DNA of 47,158 bases, taken from contig JASANZ010002111.1 of NCBI GenBank assembly GCA_030849805.1, positions 1-47,158 on the forward strand, given 5' to 3'. The stretch comes from Sergeia podlipaevii. Taxonomy: Eukaryota; Euglenozoa; Kinetoplastea; Trypanosomatida; Trypanosomatidae. Shown in pieces: positions 37,685 to 46,333 of this stretch. Every line of letters begins with the position of its first letter. Positions within the stretch are counted from its first letter, which is position 1. The notes under the pieces were generated by a model. It searched no databases. It was not told the origin of the DNA and saw only the letters and a list, made by a program, of their open reading frames with translations. The position numbers and the translations under genes were made by a program.

Positions 37685-38123
37685 ATGATGCCGCGCAAAC
37701 CAACGACAATATGCCTCTCTTCTTCCTTAGTGCAAATCAAAAAAAAAAAGTCCGCAAAAAATAAAAAATCTATTTTTTTTTTGATGAAACAACAGTGCAA
37801 GTGTCTATATAAAACAACAAAGAAGAGAAGAAGGGGGGCTTCTCTCTTATAATATTCCTTTTCTTCTATAGAAGTGAAAAGAAAACGAAGAATAAGCAGA
37901 AAAAATAGGTATATTTTCAGTACCGAAAAGCGACAAATAAGACAGCGTGTGCGAGGGCTCTGTTGGAAAGAATATGTTGCTTTCAACACATCAACAATAT
38001 AGCGTAACAAAAAGAAAGAAGAAAAAAAAAAAGAGAGTTCGAGAATACTTATATTAGGCACACACACAGAAAAAAAAAAAAAAATGCATATGATCGCTTT
38101 TAAAGCAACAATACTTTGCGTCA

Positions 38124-38145
38124 AATATATATATATATATATATA
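38124..38145. repeat. TA dinucleotide microsatellite
   Basis: About eleven AT/TA units in the spacer downstream of the gluconokinase-UBR gap. Confidence 0.9.
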
Positions 38146-38344
38146 GAAGATAACAAAGAATACCCAACGCCGCACGTAACATTTACGCTCGCTAATATGT
38201 TTTATAGATATAGAGAGAGAGAGACGCGCAATAGAAACTGCTCAGATGTACACACACATAAAAAAAAAAAAAAAACGCGCATTGCGAATACAATCAAAAA
38301 GAAATATGAGTAATGCCAGCACAAGCATTAACTGCAGTACACGC

Positions 38345-38884
38345 TCACATGCGAGATTTTTGAGAGAACTTCCACACCACATGCGCTACCACTTGCTCCG
38401 CTGTGGTCGCCGCCTCCATTTCGATCACCATGCCACGCTCTGTCTGCACATCTAGCATCTCCAGTGTATCAAGCTGAGAGTTAAGCAAACTGGGAGGCAT
38501 AAAGTGACCTTTCCTGGCGCGCATACGTCTGTCCAATAGCTCAAAACTGCAGTGAAGCAGAATAAAAAGAACATTTTCCATCCCGCCACTCAGCACCTCT
38601 CTGTAGCGGCGCTTGAGGGCTGAGCACGCCAGCACCACACCCTCTCCATGAAGCGCGGGTACTATCACCTCTGTGCGCAGCTGAGATAGCCATGGCTCTC
38701 GGTCTGCGTCCGTTAAGGAGGTGCCGTTGCTCATCTTGTTGCAATTTTCTTCACTATGATAGTCGTCGCCCTCCACAAAGCGGTAGTGAAGCACAGCGGC
38801 AAGGTGACGAGCAACTGTGGACTTCCCACAGCCGCTTGGGCCGCATATCACAATAGCAAGTGGCAGCGAAGTACTCAATGGCAT
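38345..38884 (-). CDS. Gluconokinase with C-terminal SRM (glycosomal PTS1)
   Basis: 179 residues from ATG 38884; three more codons upstream lack an ATG. A P-loop small-molecule kinase with Walker A GPSGCGKST (15-23), the gluconokinase motif EGDDYH (38-43), DREPWL (61-66), ACSALKRRYR (86-95) and HFMPPSLLNSQLDTLE (127-142). These are the fingerprints of the GntK/thermoresistant gluconate kinase family, and the length is typical. Reaction: D-gluconate + ATP to 6-phosphogluconate, an entry to the pentose phosphate pathway. The protein ends in SRM, which fits the [SAC][KRH][LM] peroxisomal targeting rule, so import into glycosomes is likely, where much of the trypanosomatid sugar metabolism takes place. 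The region between this start and the preceding A-tract lacks an AG, so the splice site is unclear. Confidence 0.93.
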   Translation of the reverse strand: MPLSTSLPLAIVICGPSGCGKSTVARHLAAVLHYRFVEGDDYHSEENCNKMSNGTSLTDADREPWLSQLRTEVIVPALHGEGVVLACSALKRRYREVLSGGMENVLFILLHCSFELLDRRMRARKGHFMPPSLLNSQLDTLEMLDVQTERGMVIEMEAATTAEQVVAHVVWKFSQKSRM

Positions 38885-39569
38885 CAACACCAAAAAAAAA
38901 ACATGTATAGAGAGAGAGGCAAGAACTGAGTCTTACAAAGACAAAAAAAAAACACAAAAGTCGCCTTCACTACAATAGTGGTGGTAAAACAAGATGTAGT
39001 CTTGAACGTTATATGCACGCACGTCTATATCAGTGAATGAAAGGGAAAAATAATAATAATAATAATAATTTACAATGTATATAGTAATAATAGCAAAAAA
39101 AAATATTGTCTCGCGTGAGCTGCTTTGCTTTGTTGTTCTTTTCCTTTTCATATCAGTATGTACGTAAACATAATCAATCACAAGTGTGTTTGTGTGTGTG
39201 TGTGTGCAAAAATAGGCAGATAAGAAAAAAAAAAACATGTGCACTTGTACGCCTCAAGCACAATTATTGTTTCTTTTTTTTTTTTGCTTTGTACCCCCCG
39301 ATAAAAAAAAAAAAGTGTATATGTGGGACACAAAAAAAAAAGCGATAAAGAAAAAAAATATATAAATAAAAAATTGATGGTTGTATCCTTCACTCTTGCT
39401 CAAAGGCGAAAGAGATAGTGAAGAAAAAAAGAGGGGAAAAAAAAACGACGCATGAGTGTATTATACGTGTATATATATATATTCAGAAGCACAGAGAAAC
39501 CGAAGCAGGACTTCACTATCATTACTTCTCAAGAGGGGTACTGTGTATCTCTGCGCTGCGTTTGGGCAC
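38885..39569. other. Intergenic spacer
   Basis: Very AT-rich, with an AAT run (about 39050-39069), a GT run (about 39184-39206) and many A-tracts. No gene. Confidence 0.65.
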
Positions 39570-42071
39570 TTAAGAAAACAAGTCTCCCAATCCAGCACAG
39601 CGCCACCTGTCAAAAACAGCAAATTCGATATACATCGGTGGGACAACCGCAGAAAAAAGCATGTCCTTTGCCTTCGCCTTCTCGTCCTTAATGATGTGAG
39701 CCAGCTCATCGATTTTTTCATTCAAAGCGTCATAAGCGGCCCTCGACTGGACTAGCTTCTCCTCCATCCTGCGCTTCTCCATGTGCAAATAGTTGGCCTC
39801 AGCCTTCTCACTCATCTCTGCCGATATCTCTTTTCCATCCTCCTCACTATCATCTGGTACTTCTACGTCTTCCTCTTCCTTCGTGTATTTGGTCATATCG
39901 CATAGAAGTTGCCATTTCATATCAGCCTTATCCAGAGTGCGTGTGACGCTGTCCAATTTCATTCTCTTCTCTGTCATTTCCTCATCTGCCTTGGTGAAGG
40001 TGGTGAAGGACGCTTCTGCTTCTGCAGGTACCGCAGCAGCCTCGATTTCGCGTATAAGTGTTGAATCCCGTCGCACCTCCTCCTCTGTCCCACTCAGCAC
40101 GCAGGCACCAGGTGAAGAGAAGAGATCTACCGTCTCCACAAAGGCGAAGAGCTGACCACGCGGCGGTGTGTCAAAGATGTTACCGCGGGTGAAGCGCACA
40201 TAGGTAGGGAGAGAGCAAATCTTCTTGACGCCAGCAGCGCACATGATCCCCTTGAAGCGCGTGCGCATAAACAACACGTGCGTCGTCGGCCTCATAGCTG
40301 GTGGGGTGCCAGCGGCTGAGAGAGAGCGATAGTACTTTGGGCAAGGAGGCCATGGTAAGCTGCACTGGTCGTTGGTACTAGTCGCGGTATCAGTGGTGGT
40401 TGGAAAGCGATCTGTGATGGTGGAAGCATGGCTCCTTTCTCTGTTGTGAAACACAGCCGCTACAGCCGCCAGGTAGTAAACTAGGCTGAACTGGTCGTAC
40501 CCCACGAGATACGTGGAGCGCGGCACATCTCCCTGAAAACGAGGGTTTAGCTCAATCAAAACAGGGTCGCCATACTCCGGGCTACCCGGCCGATTATCTA
40601 CCCGCACTTCACAGTGTGAGCATCCATTGCGCATGCCCAGTGCATCCAAACATTGCAGGGTGTAGTCCACCGCGCGCCGGGCTTCCGAGTCAGATGGCAA
40701 ACTGGCCAGATCCTGCACAAACTCAAGTCGATCGTAAAGGAGGGAGATGGTGCTTACGGCAACTGGCAAAGGGGCAGAGTCTGGGTTGGCTTTGTGCTTT
40801 TTAATCATCTGCTCCTCCGTGATGGGCCGAAGCCTTGTATTAGTACTCCGCACTGGGAACTTCCAGCTACGCCATACGTCGGTCACTACGTGCTTGCCCT
40901 CAAAGCTCACCACATCCACCACATACTCAGGGCCCTCGATGTACTCTTCGAGCACCATGTTCTGCGCGTCCGCCATGGTGGTGGTAGTAATGTGCGCACT
41001 CACAGCAAAGGCATTCATGACGTCCTCGTCAGACTCGCACAGTGTCACAAACTCCGATCCGCCACCGCTCACGGGCTTCACAATAGCAGGAAACGGAATG
41101 CCCTCCTCTTTCATGCGACGAAGAGCGGTGACGGGATCACGTGCGGCAGCACTGCAGATATGCTTGAGCCCAGCCGCTTTTAGGGTAAGTTGCACGTTCG
41201 CCTTGTTAAGCCTTTTTGAAATAGAGGTGGCGGGGTCGTTGCCGATCAGCGCGGGTCGCTGAGGCGGCTCTACATATAATACTCGCTTCGTTTCGTCGGT
41301 TCTAGCTTCGCCCTCCTTCTTGTGACCAACAGCAGCAGCCGCAGTATCTGGATTGTCCTCTGTACTCTTGCCTCCGCATGCTACCCCACCCACAGCCTTC
41401 TCAGAATGCGGTGCAGCCTTATCCGCTGCCCGTGCTGAATGCGTCTGAACTTTCTCTCTAGAGTTCACGTGAAAAGCAGCATCGTGGCCAACAGCAGCAC
41501 GCGCAATGTCTTCCTTACTTCTCCCACTAAGGCGAGCAGTGAAGTAGTCAACCAGCGGCATAACTCCATCGCCAGTCGCAAAAAAACCAAGAATGTCTTT
41601 GATGCCTTCCATAAGAATTAGATCCACGTAGAGCTGCTCATACACGTCATACGAAGCTTCCGCGCCGAGCTCGGTTGACAAGAAAAGAACACGAGCGTGC
41701 GGTGTGTCCAGTGCATTCATGGCGCACATCACCTCTCCCCACGTGCGCCCCTCCTTATCTCCGCAAAGCTGCGACCTCATCTCCTCAGAGAAGCACGTCA
41801 GCGTGTTATGACCAACAGGAAAGAAGCTGTGCATACATTTATTGAAATATTGACACAGGGTAATGCCAACCCCGAGTCCAACTATACAATGCCCGCCACA
41901 CTTGATATCCATCTCAGCTTCTATGTCGTCACTTTTGGGCCAGTGACGCATCACCGTGCGTCGCGCGCTCTCAAAGATGCAATTGTATTTTGAGATCATT
42001 TCATGTATCTTATCTTGCTGCCCCTCCTTTTCCATTGGCACTTCATCTTTCGTCGCACTATCATGTGCCAT
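39570..42071 (-). CDS. ATP-grasp ligase with coiled-coil C-terminus
   Basis: 833 residues from ATG 42071. The core (about 280-530) is an ATP-grasp domain: PFPAIVKPVSGGGSEFV (327-343) with the ATP-binding lysine and Gly loop, MVLEEYIEGPEYVVDVV (372-388), HCEVRVD (486-492) and VLIELNPRFQGD (504-515) with the Mg2+-binding Glu and Asn. The GCSHCEVRV...LIELNPRFQG pattern is closest to the amino-acid ligase branch (bacilysin ligase, carnosine synthase), which makes peptide-like bonds. A Cys-rich N-terminal domain (about 30-180) and an Ala/Lys/Glu-rich linker (about 190-265) precede it. The last 150 residues are a charged coiled coil ending in a hydrophobic segment. The frame remains open for 64 codons upstream of the ATG, giving a Lys/Ser/Arg-rich stretch with no ATG. 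Substrate unknown. Confidence 0.78.
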   Translation of the reverse strand: MAHDSATKDEVPMEKEGQQDKIHEMISKYNCIFESARRTVMRHWPKSDDIEAEMDIKCGGHCIVGLGVGITLCQYFNKCMHSFFPVGHNTLTCFSEEMRSQLCGDKEGRTWGEVMCAMNALDTPHARVLFLSTELGAEASYDVYEQLYVDLILMEGIKDILGFFATGDGVMPLVDYFTARLSGRSKEDIARAAVGHDAAFHVNSREKVQTHSARAADKAAPHSEKAVGGVACGGKSTEDNPDTAAAAVGHKKEGEARTDETKRVLYVEPPQRPALIGNDPATSISKRLNKANVQLTLKAAGLKHICSAAARDPVTALRRMKEEGIPFPAIVKPVSGGGSEFVTLCESDEDVMNAFAVSAHITTTTMADAQNMVLEEYIEGPEYVVDVVSFEGKHVVTDVWRSWKFPVRSTNTRLRPITEEQMIKKHKANPDSAPLPVAVSTISLLYDRLEFVQDLASLPSDSEARRAVDYTLQCLDALGMRNGCSHCEVRVDNRPGSPEYGDPVLIELNPRFQGDVPRSTYLVGYDQFSLVYYLAAVAAVFHNRERSHASTITDRFPTTTDTATSTNDQCSLPWPPCPKYYRSLSAAGTPPAMRPTTHVLFMRTRFKGIMCAAGVKKICSLPTYVRFTRGNIFDTPPRGQLFAFVETVDLFSSPGACVLSGTEEEVRRDSTLIREIEAAAVPAEAEASFTTFTKADEEMTEKRMKLDSVTRTLDKADMKWQLLCDMTKYTKEEEDVEVPDDSEEDGKEISAEMSEKAEANYLHMEKRRMEEKLVQSRAAYDALNEKIDELAHIIKDEKAKAKDMLFSAVVPPMYIEFAVFDRWRCAGLGDLFS

Positions 42072-42851
42072 CTTTATCTTGTGTTTGAGTCGAGCACAAC
42101 AACGCAATGACTTCTCCTGCACCGTCCTTGCGGCACGAGTCACAGTAGAGCGAAATAGAGAGAACAGTTTTTCCAGTGTAGATTTCTTTTTCGAAGATGT
42201 TTTTTTTTTTCTCTTATGGAAGGAGGAAAGAAAAGCAGCAATTTTGTAATTATATATAGGCAAATCCTCTATAGATGTAGTGAAGGTTTACCTTTTTGAT
42301 CGTTTTTTATGAAAAAAAGGAAGATATAAATCATAAATGAAGAAAGGAAAAAAAAAGTAAAAAAAAAATGAGCAACTAATGTTTTTTTAAAGTACAATGT
42401 AATGAAATGTAATCCTTATTGTAATAAAAAATGAAAGGAAATGTGTTGGAAAAAAATATAGAATATTCCATAAAGTGTTGTTATCTCTCTTGCGCTGTCT
42501 CTCCATCCCTCGCAATATTAGATATACCATCGGCTGCACAGTGCCCACAAGAAAAAAAATATAGGTTGGCACTTGGTAAGATACAATTAAATTTTATAAA
42601 AACAGTAAATAGCAATTTTTAAAAAATAAAATGATTTTATATGTGTATTTAAGTAGTGATTTACAGGTAAAAGATCAATAAAAAGTATGCATATAAATTG
42701 ATGACACGAAATGTGTATACACTGCGTATTCAGCAGAGAGTCTGACAAAATGGATATGTGCAGTTTGAAGTCACTGAGCAGTGTCTATCAACAGCAACGA
42801 AAACAAAGGAAAAAAAACGGACCCTAACTTTTCACAGTCATTCACAGCTAC
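42072..42851. other. Intergenic spacer
   Basis: The first 190 bases upstream of the ATP-grasp ATG are less AT-rich and stay open in frame without an ATG (see findings). The rest is AT-rich with A-tracts; no gene seen. Confidence 0.55.
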
Positions 42852-45026
42852 TTAGATCGTATATATCTCGTACACCATATCATCGACCAGTTTTCTGCGT
42901 GATTCCGCAGCACTCTTCTCTGGAACTGACGAACACTCCACCGCATCTACCTCCTCCACCTTTTCCCTCTCCTCCTCCTCTATCATCTGAGTCTCTGTCA
43001 GCCTTATTTCTGAGTCTCCCCTGTGCACAAACATTGTTGCTGCATTGTCCTCTGCTTCCTTCTCTTCCTGTGTGGACTTCTTTTCTGTCTTTGCTAGGCT
43101 CAACGATGGCTGCTGTTTCTCATCATCTGCAATATCATCATCATCCCCTTCTTGCTCTTCCGCCTCATCGGTTTCATCGTCCCCATCCTCCTCCTCCAGT
43201 TCATCTCCTACCCACTCCTCCCCCCTCTCTTCTTTTTCTTCTCTTTGAATGGCATCACCCGCACTTCCCACAAAGGTGCTTACTGTATCATCGTCCATCT
43301 CCGCACGTTCCGTACCCACAAGTGCAGCCTCTACCTTCATTGCCTCCTCCGCTTCATTCGAGTCCCCATCGCCATCGCCGCCGCCATCCCGGAAAATGCC
43401 GGGGCTGCGAGCGTCCAAGGAAACCGGTCGCGCCAACGGAAACACGCTCTGCAGCTCGTCTGCCTCATCGTACGCTATCTGCTCTTCCGCCGACATCGCG
43501 TTCCACTTGTTCCGCATTGCAGCCTCAAAGAGACGATTGCCGTAAACAGAATTGTACGCGCGCGAGAGCCCATGTCGCTCACACATGGCTTTATAAAATC
43601 TCTTGTAGGCCACCTTGTCGCCACGCTTGGGGGAAATCGAATAGAAGAAAGGGAATTGCAGAGCAGCCTGCTTCAGATCACTTAGCTTCCTAAAGCGCCT
43701 CGCCGCCTCAGAGCGATGCAAACCATAGTCGCGAATGCAGTACCGTATATAGAGCTGAAGAGCCGTGTGCGTTTTGAACTGATTCTTGCACTTGAAACAA
43801 AAGTAGTCGTCTTGCTGCTCGCTGGTTAAGGCACCCCACAATGCACGCTTGCTCCCAAGCAATGGCACCAGTGAGCCTTTATTTCGAATAGTCCACAAGC
43901 ACTCTTGCTCAATTTGAAAAGTATTAGCAGGTCTTTGAATCGCCCGAATCTCTGGTAAGGTGTTGAGGGCAATCAGCACTTTAGAGACACACAGATACTG
44001 CGCCTCTAGCTTAGGCAGAAGCGTTTCTCTCTCGGAGATTGCTCGCGCCATAAGAGCGTGCTGGTCCTGTGTTGTCATCCTTAAGAGAGCGGCTTCCACC
44101 TGCTGCTGACCATATGTGCTGATATCATGCCTTCTCTTTGCCTTCTTCATTCCTGACGTCTCTAACGAAACGCCACGGGAGACATGCAGGTCACTGCTTC
44201 GCACCTCAGCTTGTTCCTCATACCACTGCGCGAGAGAAGGTACTTTTCTTGTATCACCAAAGTGCAAGATAACGTATGCCAGCGTCGGTGTCATGTGTGC
44301 CACTCTCTCGAGATACAAAGCAGCACGCTCCTCCTCCGTCCCCGCCCTTTGACCTTCTTTAGACTTGCGTTTCCTCCTCCCCCCATAGACCATGGAGCAG
44401 CGGCGAGAGTAGAGATGTAAATAGTGACGTACCCACTGGGAGTACACAATACCAATGTTAACGTCGCCACTCTTCGGATCTGTATAGTCAGCCCACTCTG
44501 TTGGAGTGATAGCTGGCACGCCAGGCACGCCCTTTATAAGCTGCTTCAGTGCATCCCTCTTTGATCCTGAGAGCAATTGCTGAACAACCGACATATAGAG
44601 ATAGGCACCCTTCAGGGGGTCAAGAACACGATTTCCGTGAAAGGTGGCGCGTACTGAACGATTTCTAAACATGGGGAAAAAGATCGCCTCGCTCACGTCT
44701 GGGGAGAAATACCGAATCTGCTCTGCTACATTCTTCTTGAGCTGCTCTTTATATTGAATGCGTTTCCTTAGCACTGTGTCGTCACGGGCTCGTATCACCT
44801 GTCTCGTCTCCTTTCGACGCTGTATAGGGATTAAGCGATCCGATGTCAAATAGTTATAGGCCTTCTTGTTGCTTTTCAAAGCTTTGCGGGTACGACCACC
44901 GGGGGACGGATAAGAAGCTGCCATGCGCATTTGAGTAGAAGCTGAGCAGCTGCCAAAGGCTGATGCACTACACACAGCATATGCTAGGAAGCTACTTGCG
45001 TGAGACGCTTGAAAAAGCGCACGCAT
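42852..45026 (-). CDS. HMG-box-like, probably mitochondrial, kinetoplastid protein
   Basis: 724 residues from ATG 45026. The N-terminus (MRALFQASHASSFLAYAVCSASAF, then Arg/Lys rich) resembles a mitochondrial presequence. The middle is basic and helical. At about 473-522, AYKRFYKAMCERHG...RNKWNAMSAEEQIAYDEADEL reads like an HMG box (aromatic YxxF, basic, then W-x2-(L/M)-S-x-EE-x3-Y). A weaker version lies upstream (RALWGALTSEQQDDYF, about 395-409, followed by LYIRYCIRDYGL), and TPTEWADYTDP at about 174-184 may be a third. Residues from about 560 to 690 are strongly acidic (long Glu/Asp runs). HMG-box proteins bend DNA; in kinetoplastids several (KAP type) pack kinetoplast DNA. A role in mitochondrial DNA or RNA is therefore plausible but unproven. 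The family name is uncertain. Confidence 0.68.
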   Translation of the reverse strand: MRALFQASHASSFLAYAVCSASAFGSCSASTQMRMAASYPSPGGRTRKALKSNKKAYNYLTSDRLIPIQRRKETRQVIRARDDTVLRKRIQYKEQLKKNVAEQIRYFSPDVSEAIFFPMFRNRSVRATFHGNRVLDPLKGAYLYMSVVQQLLSGSKRDALKQLIKGVPGVPAITPTEWADYTDPKSGDVNIGIVYSQWVRHYLHLYSRRCSMVYGGRRKRKSKEGQRAGTEEERAALYLERVAHMTPTLAYVILHFGDTRKVPSLAQWYEEQAEVRSSDLHVSRGVSLETSGMKKAKRRHDISTYGQQQVEAALLRMTTQDQHALMARAISERETLLPKLEAQYLCVSKVLIALNTLPEIRAIQRPANTFQIEQECLWTIRNKGSLVPLLGSKRALWGALTSEQQDDYFCFKCKNQFKTHTALQLYIRYCIRDYGLHRSEAARRFRKLSDLKQAALQFPFFYSISPKRGDKVAYKRFYKAMCERHGLSRAYNSVYGNRLFEAAMRNKWNAMSAEEQIAYDEADELQSVFPLARPVSLDARSPGIFRDGGGDGDGDSNEAEEAMKVEAALVGTERAEMDDDTVSTFVGSAGDAIQREEKEERGEEWVGDELEEEDGDDETDEAEEQEGDDDDIADDEKQQPSLSLAKTEKKSTQEEKEAEDNAATMFVHRGDSEIRLTETQMIEEEEREKVEEVDAVECSSVPEKSAAESRRKLVDDMVYEIYTI

Positions 45027-46333
45027 CAGCCCCTTACAACTTGCTATATATTATTTGCTTCCTCCTTTTCCTCTTCTTTTTTTCTTCTGCCTATGTATCA
45101 AAAGTAACTAGAATGGGAGATTGCAACCCTTCAAAAAAAAAAAAAAAGATTAGCCAAAAAAACCCGTTGAACAGACGGGATTTTTTTCTCTAATTCTCTG
45201 ACCAAAATGAGAAACAAGACTAGATATGTAGCCAAATATTGTATTTCTCTATATCTCTCTCTATCTCTCTCTCTTTGTGTATAGATATATGATAATTGTG
45301 TACAAGTTTCGTATTCAGAACCCTCTCTGAGCTTATTTTAAAAAAAAATGTGAAGAAGTCCCCGTGAATACACTGGGATAAAAAAAAAATATGAGGTTTG
45401 ATTTTCTCTTTTTCAAATCGTAATGAAAAAACGGTACTGTGACACTCTGGTACACACAAGAAGAGAAGAGAAGACAAGTAGATAAAACAATAGTATTTGT
45501 AAATGATACAGTAACTCTGAAAAGAAAAAAAAAGAAAATGGGGGGTGGCAAGAAAAAATTCTGAAAAGGGAAAAAAAGGGATATATATAGATATTATGGT
45601 ACAAAAGTGAGTATCCTCTTCGTTTGTACGATTGTGTGACAACGCTAAAAAAAGAAAGGAGGAAAAGAAAAGGAAAAACAAAAAAGAACTTGACCCCAAC
45701 GTTTGTACGTATGTATAACTTCCTTTCCCTTTTTTTTCTTTATCTGTCTTTGCCGCCCTCTCTCCCCCTCACCTCTTCTTTTGAATAAATTTTCTATATA
45801 CCTTTCTAACTTCCGATATAGTTGTGCAGACACACGGGTAGTGCGCAAGTTAGTAACTAAGGATATATATAATAGGAGGTTACGGAGGGTGGGTATTGAA
45901 AAAAAAAAAAGATCTAACTACAAAGGTGTACGCCTTAATGTGAAACGGCACCGCCTATCAACAGAGATCAAGTTGAATATAGAACGAGAGAGANACATAT
46001 ATATATATATATATATATATAGCAACAACAAACGGAATATACCACATCATGGCAGAGCACAAAATGCAAAGTTAACATCATTTCTTTGTTGTTAACTTTT
46101 TGTTGTTGTTGTTGTTATCGTCTTCCAAACTTGCTTGTTTTCTATGCGATGATCATCTATGCAGATCAAAACAAATATATATTTTTTTTTTAAAAAAAAA
46201 AACTCATGGAAAGAATTTGCAACACCTACACAGTAGCCATCAAAGAACTTCATCAGCATCAGCTAAGTATAGGCATCGCATCTAGCAGACCCCTACCCCT
46301 CCCTCGCTTTATTGTCGTGGCACAACTATCCAC
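45027..46333. other. Long intergenic region, no supported gene
   Basis: About 1.3 kb of AT-rich spacer with TA microsatellite, A-tracts, a GTT run (46100-46117) and an ambiguous base at 45994. A T-tract with AG at 45129-45130 may serve the HMG-like gene. No gene seen. Confidence 0.6.
45994..46021. repeat. TA microsatellite beginning at an ambiguous base
   Basis: N at 45994 followed by about thirteen AT units; the repeat probably defeated assembly, so its length may be wrong. Confidence 0.85.

Larger units (their letters stand above)
37576..38344. other. Intergenic spacer
   Basis: AT-rich spacer with several A-tracts (sense poly-T) and a TA microsatellite. Long frames here are translations of low-complexity sequence. 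No gene. Confidence 0.6.
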
